A stretch of DNA of 64,000 bases, taken from Streptomyces graminofaciens. GTDB taxonomy: Bacteria; Actinomycetota; Actinomycetes; Streptomycetales; Streptomycetaceae. Within the stretch, counting starts at the first letter, position 1. Each line of letters begins with the position of its first letter. A program made the position numbers and the translations under genes. The notes under the pieces were generated by a model. That model worked only from the letters and a program-made list of their open reading frames with translations. It was not told the origin of the DNA and did no database searches. The stretch covers positions 2,046,001 to 2,110,000 of the forward strand of contig NZ_AP018448.1 of NCBI RefSeq assembly GCF_030294945.1, read 5' to 3'. This document shows, piece after piece, positions 46,972 to 55,888 of the stretch.

Positions 46972-48436
46972 CAACCGCCAAGCCGAAGTCACCACGGCCA
47001 CCGTGAAGTTCCCGCATCGCAGCAGGCGCGGCATCCTGCTCGGCCTGACCGCCCCGCAGCTGATCGTCGTGAGCCTCACCGGCCTGCTCCTGCTCGCCGT
47101 GATCCTCGCCCGTGGCGTGGTCAGCGCTCTCGAACTCATCCCGCTGTGGGCCGCCATCGCCCTGCTCGTCTTCGTCCGCTACCGAGGCCGGGCCCTGGCC
47201 GACTGGGCTCCGATCGTCACCCGGTACGCGCTTCGCCGGATGCGGGGCCAGCTGATCTGGCTCGTCCGCCCCTCCCGCCGGCCGGTCCGCGAAGGACTCC
47301 TCCACCTGCCCGGTACCGCCGCCAGCCTGCGCGTGGTCACTGCACCCGACCGCCGGTACGGCGCGATCCACAACCCCCACACCGACACTCTGACCGCCGT
47401 CGTCAAGGTGTCCTCCCACGCCTACGCGCTGCTCGACCCGGGCACCCAGAACGCCAACGTCAACGGCTGGGGACGCACACTCGCCGCGCTCGCCCGCACC
47501 GGCCAGGTCGCCCGCATCCAGGTGATCGAGCGCACCGTCCCGGACTCCGGCGACGCTCTTCGCCGGTACTGGGAGGAACACGGCCAGCCCGACGCCCCGG
47601 TGGCCGGCCAGGTCTACAGCGAGCTGATCCAGAGCGCGGGCCCGGCCGCGGCGCCGCACGAGGCGTACGTCGCTATCTCGCTGGACGCCAAGGCCGCGCG
47701 ACGCCTGATCAACCAGGCCGGAGGCGGTCTGACCGGGTCCTTCAGCGTCCTGGCGCAGCTGACCTCGACCTTCGACCAGGCCGCGCGTACCGCCGGGCTC
47801 AACCCCACCGGCTGGCTCACCGCCCGCGAGATCGCGGCCGTCGTGCGAACGGCGTACGACCCCAAGGCCCTTGCCGCACTGGACCGTTGGTCCTCCTCCG
47901 GGCGTCCCGAGGCCGACCCCGCAGCTGCCGGCCCAGTCGTGGTCGTCGAGAAGTCGGACCACATCGCGACCGACTCCGCCGTCCACTGCACGTACTGGGT
48001 GGAGAACTGGCCCCGCACCGAGACGTCGGCGGGCTTCCTGCACCAGCTGCTGTTCACCGCCGGGGTGCGGCGGACCCTGTCGCTGTCGTACGAGCCGAAG
48101 GGGCTGGACGCCGCCCTGCGTGATGTCCAGCGCAGGAAGGCCAGTGTGATCGCGGACGCAGCCGAGCGGGCGCGGCGTGGTCAGGTCGACTCCGAAGCGG
48201 ACTCGATCGAGTACCAGGACATCAAGTCCCGTGAGCGCCAGCTCATCGCGGGCCACGCGGATGTCGCCCTGACCGGCCTGCTGACCGTCTCGGCCGACTC
48301 CGAGGAAGAGCTTCGTTCCGCCTGTGCCGTCGTGGAGACCGCGGCGGTCGGCGCCCAGCTCGACCTCCGGCCTCTCACCTGGCAGCAGGCCGAAGCGTTC
48401 ACCGCCGCCGCCGTGCCGCTCGCCCTCGCCGTCTGA
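46964..48436 (+). CDS. SCO6880-family type IV secretion-associated protein (490 aa)
   Basis: Two closely spaced hydrophobic helices near the N-terminus (residues ~28-75) are followed by a large cytosolic region. The sequence matches my memory of the SCO6880 family, common in Streptomyces conjugative elements between the channel protein and the VirB4-like ATPase, which is exactly its position here. It lacks Walker motifs and may act as the membrane adaptor of the ATPase (VirB3-like helices with a degenerate VirB4-like body). Confidence 0.85.
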   Translation: MSDNRQAEVTTATVKFPHRSRRGILLGLTAPQLIVVSLTGLLLLAVILARGVVSALELIPLWAAIALLVFVRYRGRALADWAPIVTRYALRRMRGQLIWLVRPSRRPVREGLLHLPGTAASLRVVTAPDRRYGAIHNPHTDTLTAVVKVSSHAYALLDPGTQNANVNGWGRTLAALARTGQVARIQVIERTVPDSGDALRRYWEEHGQPDAPVAGQVYSELIQSAGPAAAPHEAYVAISLDAKAARRLINQAGGGLTGSFSVLAQLTSTFDQAARTAGLNPTGWLTAREIAAVVRTAYDPKALAALDRWSSSGRPEADPAAAGPVVVVEKSDHIATDSAVHCTYWVENWPRTETSAGFLHQLLFTAGVRRTLSLSYEPKGLDAALRDVQRRKASVIADAAERARRGQVDSEADSIEYQDIKSRERQLIAGHADVALTGLLTVSADSEEELRSACAVVETAAVGAQLDLRPLTWQQAEAFTAAAVPLALAV

Positions 48437-48470
48437 TGCCGGCCCTCCTCCCTTCCGAAAGAGCACCGCC

Positions 48471-48923
48471 ATGTCCCGCACCGCCAGCCCGACCGCGCAG
48501 GACTTCGTGCCCTTCGCCACCGCCGCGCTCGACTTCCACCGCGCGCTCAACGTGCCAGGCGGTCCTCTCGTCACCACCCGCGAGGAACTGGACGCCCTGC
48601 ACGCTCATCTCGTCTCGTTGCATGGCCTGCTCGATGCCCACGCCGCCCGCACGGGCCGGCTCACGCCGATCGAGGGCGACCAGCTCAGCGCCGCCCGCAC
48701 CCGGGTCTGGCAGGCCGCCGACCACGTCCACGCCGCCTATCACGCGGCCCCCCGGCCCGGCTCCGGTGAGGTCCCCGACCGCGAGGCGTGCCAGGCCGGC
48801 CTGCCGGAATGCGCACCGGAGCTGACCATCTGCCAGCGCCACCAGCGCACCGCGCACCTGGTCCGACGCCGTACCACCCCGGCCGACCTCCACGCTCCGT
48901 TCACCGGTCTCGTCCGCCACTGA
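48471..48923 (+). CDS. Small accessory protein of the transfer operon, unknown (150 aa)
   Basis: ATG 48471 gives a helical, His/Ala-rich protein without membrane segments. The C-terminal ~60 residues contain spaced Cys and His (CQAGLPECAPELTICQRHQ) that could bind one metal. It lies between SCO6880-type and VirB4-like genes, with short gaps on both sides. The function is unknown to me. Confidence 0.7.
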   Translation: MSRTASPTAQDFVPFATAALDFHRALNVPGGPLVTTREELDALHAHLVSLHGLLDAHAARTGRLTPIEGDQLSAARTRVWQAADHVHAAYHAAPRPGSGEVPDREACQAGLPECAPELTICQRHQRTAHLVRRRTTPADLHAPFTGLVRH

Positions 48924-48950
48924 CCCTGCCTTTCGTCTGGAGAATCGTTC

Positions 48951-50522
48951 ATGCCCCGTACCCGCGCCAGCGCCTCCCCCGTGTTCGTCCCCCGCAAGGC
49001 GTCGCGGGCAGAGCAGCGCGCCGCCCGCGCCGGTTTCGCCGAGGCCCGGCGCCAGGCCCGCCTCGCCGGAGCCCCGCCCCGGCGCCGCGACGAGGAGACC
49101 TTCGACCCGGAGCTGCGGCCGACCTATCCGCCGTCCGGACGCCCCGGCCCGGCCTCGGCACGCGGCGGCAAGCTCCGCCTGCCCGCCCACCGGATGACCA
49201 CCGCCACCGTGTCCGGGGCCTATCCCTTCCTCGCCGAGGGCGGCCTGGGCGCGGAGGGCATCTTCATTGGCCGCGACGTCCACGCGGAAACCGCGTTCTG
49301 CTACGACCCGTTCTCGCTGTACAGCAGCGGCCGGGTCGAGGGCTTCACCAACCCCAACGCGGTCCTGGCCGGGATCATCGGCATGGGCAAGTCCGCGCTG
49401 GCCAAGTCCATCGCCACCCGGGCGATCGCCCACGGTTACCGGGTCTACGTGCCCTGCGACCCCAAGGGCGAGTGGACGGCCATCGCGCAGGCTCTCGGCG
49501 GCTACAGCATCGCGCTGGGGCCGGGGCTCCCGGGCAGGCTGAACCCCCTGGATGCCCCGGCCCGGCCCGCCTCGGTGAGCGAGGACGACTGGTCGACCGA
49601 GGTCCGCAAGCGCCGTCTCCTGCTCCTGGCTGGCCTCGCGCGCACCGTGCTGAAGCGCGATCTCCAGCCGATGGAACACACGGCCCTCGATCTCGCGCTG
49701 GACTTGGTCGTCACGGAAGCCGAGGCAGGCGGCACCGTGCCCCTGCTCGGCAAGATCGCGCACACCCTCGGCTCACCCGAGCACCTTGACCGGGCTCTCG
49801 GCGACCAGGCCGGGCGCATGGGGGCCGCGGCGCAGGACCTCGCGCATGCACTGCGCCGTCTGGTTCACGGCGACTTGAGCGGCATGTTCGACGCGCCCTC
49901 GACCGTGGCCTTCGACCCGACAACCCCGATGCTGTCCATCGACCTCTCCCGCCTGGGCGGCTCGGGCGACGACACAGCGCTGGTCCTCGCGATGACCTGC
50001 GCGAGCGCCTGGATGGAGTCCGCGCTCGCCGACCCGGACGGCGGCCGACGCTGGGTGATCTACGACGAGGCGTGGCGCGTGATGAGGCACGTCGGCCTGC
50101 TGGAGCGCATGCAGAGCCAGTGGAAGCTCAGCCGAGGGCTCGGTATCGCCAACCTGATGGTCATCCACCGCCTCAGCGATCTGCTGAGCGCGGGCGACGC
50201 CGGCTCGCGCGGTCGGGTGCTGGCCGAGGGCCTCCTCGCCGACTGTTCCACCCGCATCATCTACCGCCAGGAGCCCGACCAGCTCGCCGCAGCCGCGTCG
50301 CTGCTCGGCCTGACCGGTATCGAAACCCAGGCCGTGTCCGCCCTGACCAAGGGACGGGGCCTGTGGAAAGTCGCAGGTCGGAGCTTCATCACCCAGCACA
50401 TCCTGCATCCGGCCGAGCGCGAACTGTTCGACACGGACGCCCGGATGCATGCAGACCCCCGAGAGTTCACCGCGCCTGACGCGTCCTCAGTTCCTGGATC
50501 GATCAGGGAGGCGCGGCAGTGA
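48951..50522 (+). CDS. VirB4/TraC-like conjugation ATPase (523 aa)
   Basis: A basic N-terminus (~80 residues) precedes the ATPase core: Walker A GIIGMGKSALAK (141-152), then VYVPCDPKGEWTAIA, and Walker B as RWVIYDEAWRVM, followed by MVIHRLSDLLSAGD. This set is typical of the HerA/VirB4 family of Gram-positive transfer systems. It should energise assembly or DNA movement. Its stop overlaps the next gene by GTGA. Confidence 0.93.
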   Translation: MPRTRASASPVFVPRKASRAEQRAARAGFAEARRQARLAGAPPRRRDEETFDPELRPTYPPSGRPGPASARGGKLRLPAHRMTTATVSGAYPFLAEGGLGAEGIFIGRDVHAETAFCYDPFSLYSSGRVEGFTNPNAVLAGIIGMGKSALAKSIATRAIAHGYRVYVPCDPKGEWTAIAQALGGYSIALGPGLPGRLNPLDAPARPASVSEDDWSTEVRKRRLLLLAGLARTVLKRDLQPMEHTALDLALDLVVTEAEAGGTVPLLGKIAHTLGSPEHLDRALGDQAGRMGAAAQDLAHALRRLVHGDLSGMFDAPSTVAFDPTTPMLSIDLSRLGGSGDDTALVLAMTCASAWMESALADPDGGRRWVIYDEAWRVMRHVGLLERMQSQWKLSRGLGIANLMVIHRLSDLLSAGDAGSRGRVLAEGLLADCSTRIIYRQEPDQLAAAASLLGLTGIETQAVSALTKGRGLWKVAGRSFITQHILHPAERELFDTDARMHADPREFTAPDASSVPGSIREARQ

Positions 50523-51040
50523 GCCCCCGTGAGGTCTCGGGTTCCCGGTCCGGGCCCGCCCCCGGTCTCCGGCTCGGTGCGGTCGAGAACGCTGCACCGC
50601 TCCAGCGCCACCCGACGACCGGCCCGGCCACGAGTCCGGACGGTGGCTCACCAGCAACTGACGGGAACGACCGCCTCGCCGCTGCCCGGACCGAGGAGTT
50701 CACCGACCAGTTCCGCGAGGCCGTCACGGAGGACTTCGGCGCGGTGGCCCGCCTGCACCAGATGCTCGAGACCGCCTCCGAGTGGTGTCGCGTCCACGGT
50801 GCCCGAAGCAGCGCGTCCGAGTTGGACGCCATCGCCTCCCGGTTGACCGACCTCGGCGAGGAGCTGCATCTCGTCGCGGAGAACGTCGACCACGAGATCC
50901 GCTCCCGGTCGCACCAAGCGGCAGTAGCAGCCCGTCTCTCGCCAGCGGCGTCGGCCCGGGGAACTTCCCCCGGCCAGCGGAACGACGCTCCATCTCCTGT
51001 CCCACCTTCCGTCACGCGCTCGCTGCCGCGTTCGCGGTGA
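50519..51040 (+). CDS. Helical protein of unknown function in the transfer operon (173 aa)
   Basis: GTG 50519 is coupled to the VirB4-like gene by GTGA. A low-complexity N-terminus is followed by a long amphipathic helical region (QFREAVTEDFGAVARLHQML, ELDAIASRLTDLGEELHLVA) with coiled-coil character, and a disordered tail. It is probably a structural partner of the ATPase, by position only. Confidence 0.7.
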   Translation: MSPREVSGSRSGPAPGLRLGAVENAAPLQRHPTTGPATSPDGGSPATDGNDRLAAARTEEFTDQFREAVTEDFGAVARLHQMLETASEWCRVHGARSSASELDAIASRLTDLGEELHLVAENVDHEIRSRSHQAAVAARLSPAASARGTSPGQRNDAPSPVPPSVTRSLPRSR

Positions 51041-51068
51041 GGCACCCGTACAGAAACGAGTAACGACC

Positions 51069-51767
51069 ATGCCAACCTCTCCCGGCTCCTCCGCCACCCC
51101 CGATCGCCAGCCGCAAGATGCCGACGAACGGGCGGCATGGCGGGCGCGTGTCCAGGCCCTGGCCTCCGCCGCTGACGGCATCAGGCAGGCTTCGGACCAG
51201 TGGGACGCGGTCTCCGACTCGTACTGCGACGAGGACGGGTGGCCCGTCGATGAGACCGGCTACGCCGACGGCAAGGTGGCCCGGGACGCTACCGCCTGGG
51301 AGCACGTCGAGACCTTCCTGGCCCACGGCCCCGAAGTCCTCGCCGGTGTTCGGGCCGCCACGCAACCGGCCGACTACATGGACGGCCCGATCAGCGCCGA
51401 CCTGCTGCGCCTGCGCGGGATCGACTCCGTACTGGAGCGAGCGGGCGAGATCCGCCGCGAGTGGGATCAGGTCATCGCGCTCATGGAGGGGTCCATGCCC
51501 GGGTCGCGGGAGCTCTACGAGGAACGAGCCCGCGAGATCCGCAACTCCGAAGGCTGGCACTACGCCGACGAACTCAGCTACAGCGGAGCGGCGTTGGCCA
51601 GGGCTGCCGATCACCTGACCGACCGGATCGGGGTCAACCAGTCCGCGCACACGGGGCGCGTCCAGGCGGCCCTGGCCCGATCCACCTCCGGTCGGCACGA
51701 TGCCTCTGCCGCTTCGCCGTCCGCCTCGGCAGCGTCAGAGCCCCCTGCCGTGCGGCGCTCGCGCTGA
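51069..51767 (+). CDS. Unknown helical protein of the transfer region (232 aa)
   Basis: ATG 51069. Rich in charged helices with Trp and Tyr, no membrane segment or known motif; the last ~40 residues are low-complexity Ser/Ala. The 28-bp gap from the upstream gene places it in the same transcript. I do not recognise it. Confidence 0.7.
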   Translation: MPTSPGSSATPDRQPQDADERAAWRARVQALASAADGIRQASDQWDAVSDSYCDEDGWPVDETGYADGKVARDATAWEHVETFLAHGPEVLAGVRAATQPADYMDGPISADLLRLRGIDSVLERAGEIRREWDQVIALMEGSMPGSRELYEERAREIRNSEGWHYADELSYSGAALARAADHLTDRIGVNQSAHTGRVQAALARSTSGRHDASAASPSASAASEPPAVRRSR

Positions 51768-51912
51768 CGCCTCTAGCACCGACTTCCGGCGAGGCCAAAC
51801 CGCACGATCGCCGGATCCTCAACGAACGCCACTACCCCCTACCGGCCCCCGCCCGGCTGCGGCTTCCCACCGCCGTCGACCCCTGGGGACGGCCGGCTAC
51901 GGAGAAGCCCAC

Positions 51913-53055
51913 ATGCGCCCCGATCAGACCCTGGTCACCCTCCAGCGGGAGGGCACACGCATCACGGCGCGCACCAGCGAACCCTTCATCCAGGAAGCCG
52001 CCGCTGGCACGTCGGAGCATGACCACCCGTACAGCCACCTGATCACGCCGCTTCGGCAACGCGGACTGTCCTGCACCGTCGAGTACGGCCTCAGCGACCA
52101 CATCGTCCACGCCGAACTTCCCGACGGCAGCGCCCTGATCATCTCTCCACCCCAGGAACCGCCCACCGACCACCCACCCGGGTATCCAGGGAGCTGGTTG
52201 GTAACGCGCGGGCATCCCGACGACTCCACGCACCACGAAGTGATCTACGACTCGGAGCCCGACGGTCCCCACGCCCGACACGGCGGCAGCATCCCCCGCC
52301 TACTCGCCGCCATCGACACTCGCCTGGACCAGCTCGGCCTGCCGCCCCGACCGCAACCACGGCGACCTGCCCACGAGAGCGGCGCCGACGCGGTGCTCCA
52401 CCGTGCGGGCTTCGTCCCCGTCGTGCTGTTCCGCGAGCGCTTCCACCGGCTGCCCTCCGCCATGACCGACCCGGTCGAGCAGCGACAGATGGTGACCCGG
52501 GCCGTCGACATGCTTCAGGCCGAGGGCTTCGACGTCTCGTGCGATCCCGGCCTCCTCGACCCCAGCCTGCCGCCCCCTGACCATCAGGGGCTCATCCTCG
52601 GCGACCGGCTCGGCCACCTGACCCAGTCCATCCAGTCGGCGGCGCACACGGGCGAAGTCGTCGCCGCACTGAGCGAGCTGACCGCTCCCGGTGACGGCGT
52701 TCTCCAACGCGTCGTGGAGTCCCTCAACACGACGGCCGACTGGTGGGAAGGCCTGGGCGAACCCGCCGATCCCCACTACGCGAACCGGCTGCGTTACATC
52801 GCCCAGAAGCTCGACTCCTACGCCTTGGACATTCGGTCCATGCGCGGCGTCCTGGCCGACCGGCACACCGACCACCCCGGCAGGCTCCAGGCCCGGGTGG
52901 ACCAAGTCGCCCCGGAGGAACCGGCGGCGTCCCGGGTCGCCGCCGCTCTCGCGGTCTCGCCGACCGCACCCACAACCCCGGCCGCGCCGCCGTCCGCTTC
53001 AGCCGCACCTGCCTCCCTGCCACCCGCCCGGCCCTCGTCCGCGCCCGGTCGCTGA
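51913..53055 (+). CDS. Unknown accessory protein of the conjugative element (380 aa)
   Basis: I chose ATG 51913; the frame before it has atypical codon use and lies in the gap after the previous gene. It appears to have two globular parts (residues ~15-140 and ~160-330) and an Ala/Pro/Ser-rich tail. Part one has GYPGSWLVTRGHPDD and a final helix of the type seen in DUF317-like actinobacterial proteins, but the match is too weak to name. No catalytic residues stand out. Confidence 0.7.
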   Translation: MRPDQTLVTLQREGTRITARTSEPFIQEAAAGTSEHDHPYSHLITPLRQRGLSCTVEYGLSDHIVHAELPDGSALIISPPQEPPTDHPPGYPGSWLVTRGHPDDSTHHEVIYDSEPDGPHARHGGSIPRLLAAIDTRLDQLGLPPRPQPRRPAHESGADAVLHRAGFVPVVLFRERFHRLPSAMTDPVEQRQMVTRAVDMLQAEGFDVSCDPGLLDPSLPPPDHQGLILGDRLGHLTQSIQSAAHTGEVVAALSELTAPGDGVLQRVVESLNTTADWWEGLGEPADPHYANRLRYIAQKLDSYALDIRSMRGVLADRHTDHPGRLQARVDQVAPEEPAASRVAAALAVSPTAPTTPAAPPSASAAPASLPPARPSSAPGR

Positions 53056-53152
53056 CCGCTGCCCAGCTTGGAGCCCGCCATGTCCCGCACCAGCAGAACC
53101 GTCCCCGCCCTCGACCGCCCCGCTCCCCCTGCGCCCATCGGATGGACACGCC

Positions 53153-53923
53153 ATGCCCACCCCCGAGCACGACCCGCTTCCCGACATCGCGGTCGGCCGC
53201 CACCCCGACCTCGGCATCGTCGCCGCCAACCCCAAGCAACTGGCGGCAAGCACCTGGATGTTGAAGGGATTCGACTTCCACCCCGTCCCCGACCACCCCA
53301 ACCTGTACGCACTGGCCAACCAGCAGCGTGACGGGCAGGGCCGCACCACCCGGGCCGTCGCGCTACTGCGCAAGGCCGGCTACCGGGTCGACGTGGACAC
53401 CGCGTTCGACCCCTCGCCGACCTCCGGACCAGCGCCCGCCCCCGACCGGCCCCCGCGCGTCGAGCCGGACGTCGCGTTCGCCGAACACCCGCAGCTCGGC
53501 GTGGTCGCCGCCACCGCCGACGGTTCCTCCGCTCTCGACGGCCCGCTCATCCTGGAAGAGCACGGCTGGCGACACAAACCGAGCCTCATCTACACGCTGC
53601 CCATCACCACGCACCGCAGCGAGGCGCTCGACAAGGTCGCCACTGCCACGCTGGCGATGCATCGTGCCAACCTCCAGGTGGCCGTGGAGCCCCTCCTCGC
53701 CCAGGACGTAGCCGCGCGCCGCTCACCCGCGCCTACGACGGCAGCGCGCCCCCAGCGCGATCAGGGCTTCACCACTCACAAGTTCCCCATGAGCGCCGCC
53801 GCGCTCGCCGCCAGTCCCGCCCGCGCCGGCCTGCCGGGTAAGGCGCCGGTGGCCGTGCCCGCCGCCTCCGGCCCGGCGGCCCGCCCGGTGGACCCGCGCA
53901 TCGCGTTCTCCCGTAACCGCTGA
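53153..53923 (+). CDS. Protein with a tandemly duplicated ~75-residue domain (256 aa)
   Basis: ATG 53153. Two related units begin HPDLGIVAAN and HPQLGVVAAT. Each has an alpha/beta pattern ending in a helix and a V-D-V or V-A-V-E strand (RKAGYRVDVDTAFD; MHRANLQVAVEPLL). A Pro/Ala-rich linker separates them and a disordered tail follows. It is the last gene of the transfer-operon run and function is unknown. A reading frame overlapping its start from 53082 resembles the leader at 46900. Confidence 0.7.
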   Translation: MPTPEHDPLPDIAVGRHPDLGIVAANPKQLAASTWMLKGFDFHPVPDHPNLYALANQQRDGQGRTTRAVALLRKAGYRVDVDTAFDPSPTSGPAPAPDRPPRVEPDVAFAEHPQLGVVAATADGSSALDGPLILEEHGWRHKPSLIYTLPITTHRSEALDKVATATLAMHRANLQVAVEPLLAQDVAARRSPAPTTAARPQRDQGFTTHKFPMSAAALAASPARAGLPGKAPVAVPAASGPAARPVDPRIAFSRNR

Positions 53924-53956
53924 CCCAACTCCCGTAAGGAGCAGTTCCCATAGCCG

Positions 53957-53992
53957 TTGCTGGTAATCCCGGCTATCAGAACTTGCGGAATG
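53957..53992 (+). repeat. Conserved 36-bp direct repeat, copy 1
   Basis: Contains TTGCTGGTAA, then CTATC, then TTGCGGAATG at the same spacing as copies 2 and 3. It sits between the end of the transfer operon and the 75-aa/HNH module. Confidence 0.75.
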
Positions 53993-54116
53993 CCAGCCCG
54001 AGCGACCGCCGAGGGGAGCTCTGCGAGACGGACACAGACAGGAACGTTCAACCGCTTTTCCGCCCGTGCCATCGGCTCAAGACCCGCGAGGACTTCGGGG
54101 CCGCTGGTCCGCCGTT

Positions 54117-54344
54117 CTAGCAGCTAGACAGAGGGGAAAGAGAGTGAATCGCCGTCCCCAACTCCCGGCGGAATGGGCGGTATTTGTCCGTGAGGTCCAC
54201 GGCGTCCGGGTCCGGGTGGCCGGCCTCCCGCAGGAACTCGACCACGTCACCCGCCTGGTAGGCGGTCCCGAGGATCTGCCCGTCATATCGAACCTTGCGC
54301 CACCCGCGCTCGTCGGGCGGGTAGACGACTACACGTCGCTCCAT
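54117..54344 (-). CDS. Small hypothetical protein (75 aa)
   Basis: The longer frame reaches 54662 but overlaps the HNH gene; the ATG at 54344 gives MERRVVVYPPDERGWRKVRY, a compact alpha/beta-looking product with DVVEFLREAGHPDPDAVDL. It follows the HNH gene on the same strand (83-bp gap) and could be its partner or immunity factor, a guess from position. No family is recognised with confidence. Confidence 0.65.
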   Translation of the reverse strand: MERRVVVYPPDERGWRKVRYDGQILGTAYQAGDVVEFLREAGHPDPDAVDLTDKYRPFRRELGTAIHSLSPLSSC

Positions 54345-54427
54345 GCCCCAGCCTCTGAGAGGGCGGCTGGGGCCGCATCTCAGGGGCCTCCGCTCGAAGC
54401 GGTTTGCTGCGCATGCATGTTCTATTT

Positions 54428-55309
54428 TCAGGTGTCCCGCCCCAACTGCGCCCGCGTCTGCTTGGCGAGGTCGACGAACCCGTCCAGCCACTCCTGAGTC
54501 ACGTGGCCCTCCCAAACCGGTAGGTGCAGGGACGACACCCACGGGCCGTGGACTCGACTGCCTGATCCGAGATCCCCGAAGGCACGGAACCGAGTGGGCA
54601 CCCGCGCCATCTTGATCATCTCTTTGGCTAGTCTCCGGAGGTCGTCGGCGTCTGCGATCCAAACACTGTTCGACTGTGGTTGCAGTCGCCTCACCGGCTG
54701 ATGCAAGCGATGCGCCGGAGGGAACAGGTAGGCCGAAAGTTGTCCGTCGAGGTCGAGATCAAAGCCCACGCCATCGACAGTGAAGTCGATGGCCCCCACG
54801 TTCGAGATCCGCACCCCGGGTAAGAACTCAACGGAGTCGACGTTGACCGGCTTAACGTCCTTGAGATTCTCGATCTTGGTGACGATGCCAACACTGCTGG
54901 CACCGACCGCTTCCGCTTCGGCCTTCGGTGTGGTGAACGCCTTGACGACCTGATCCAACTGTTTTGCACTCAGGCCGGCACCGTGGCTCTCCGTAACCTG
55001 CCGCGCCTTCCACGCAATCAGCTCCTCGGTCGGGTAGGACTCCTCATGGGCATCCACCCACCTGTGGTGCTTGAGGCACAGAAGCAGCAGGTTCTCCTCG
55101 CCGTTGAGCTTGCCGTTGGCCTTGGTGAAGTTCGGGTCGTACCGAGCCCCGCCGGGCTTCTCGGCCCGGATGTGCGCCACCTCTACGTTCGGGCTCTGGT
55201 GGCCACGGTGCTCCTCGATCAGAGGCTCTGAGCAGTCGGGGTACGCGCAACCCGTCGCGCGACCGAACAGGATCTTGCAGAGGCGGGCACCAGGGCTGAA
55301 GTCGCTCAC
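54428..55309 (-). CDS. HNH endonuclease-like protein (293 aa)
   Basis: GTG 55309 overlaps the small 41-aa frame by GTGA. The N-terminal third has the HNH layout: Cys pair in CAYPDC, VEVAHIRAEKPGGARYD, then GEENLLLLCLKHHRWVDAH, with the His and Asn metal ligands in place. The remaining ~180 residues (VNVDSVEFLPGVRISNVGAI, FTVDGVGFDLDL) form a beta-rich domain that I cannot assign; it may sense a signal or bind a partner. It is plausible defence cargo of the element. Confidence 0.88.
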   Translation of the reverse strand: MSDFSPGARLCKILFGRATGCAYPDCSEPLIEEHRGHQSPNVEVAHIRAEKPGGARYDPNFTKANGKLNGEENLLLLCLKHHRWVDAHEESYPTEELIAWKARQVTESHGAGLSAKQLDQVVKAFTTPKAEAEAVGASSVGIVTKIENLKDVKPVNVDSVEFLPGVRISNVGAIDFTVDGVGFDLDLDGQLSAYLFPPAHRLHQPVRRLQPQSNSVWIADADDLRRLAKEMIKMARVPTRFRAFGDLGSGSRVHGPWVSSLHLPVWEGHVTQEWLDGFVDLAKQTRAQLGRDT

Positions 55310-55431
55310 CGGACTGACGATAGGTGGTCAAAGCCGCTCCGACCTGGGAAATCCAGCATCTCGCCGGGCTGCAGCCCAAGCAACTGACACACCGCCAGAT
55401 CTACTCGAGTCAACCTGACCATTCCGTCCAT
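55306..55431 (-). CDS. Possible small protein coupled to the HNH gene (41 aa)
   Basis: ATG 55431 with AAGGA at ideal spacing; the stop overlaps the HNH start by GTGA. The product (MDGMVRLTRVDLAVCQLLGL at the start) looks like a short folded or helical peptide. The overlap and ribosome-binding site favour a real gene, but it may simply be a translational coupler. Confidence 0.45.
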   Translation of the reverse strand: MDGMVRLTRVDLAVCQLLGLQPGEMLDFPGRSGFDHLSSVR

Positions 55432-55888
55432 GCAAATCCTTAACCCCCGACGAAACCCTACGGCTTGGCCATACACCTCATCCCGTAACGCCCCTAATAG
55501 AAGGAGCACCCCTTTGGGAGTTGCCGGTAAGCTCCACTATCAAAAGTTGCGGAATGCCCTGGGACGATGGGCGTGCCTGGGTCATCTGATCACGCGGTGC
55601 TATCACGGTCGCAGCTCGTGAATCTAAGCTCGGCCACGGCCTCGGCAACGTCGTTGCTTTCAGTGCAATGGTGACGATCTCGAATACAGTGCCGCGTTCG
55701 TCACAGATCAGTCTTCGTGCGCTGGCCGTCCAGCGATGGGCGCATGTCACCGGCTGGTCAACACCCCAGCGCAGCCTGCTAGAGCGGGCGCAGACGCCCA
55801 CAACAGCAGCCACAGACGCCGATAGGGTAGGACGTGTCGGGCTGACCGACGTTTCGCCAGCCCACTCGGCCCAACTGCCGAGTCAGGT
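55432..55888. other. Divergent intergenic region between the HNH and CHAT genes
   Basis: It contains copy 2 of the 36-bp element. Beyond that I see no gene with convincing coding signals. It must hold the promoters of both flanking modules. Confidence 0.5.
55521..55556 (+). repeat. Conserved 36-bp direct repeat, copy 2
   Basis: TTGCCGGTAA, CTATC and TTGCGGAATG at identical spacing. The internal bases differ most here (GCTCCA in place of TCCCGG). It lies between the HNH and CHAT modules. Confidence 0.75.
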
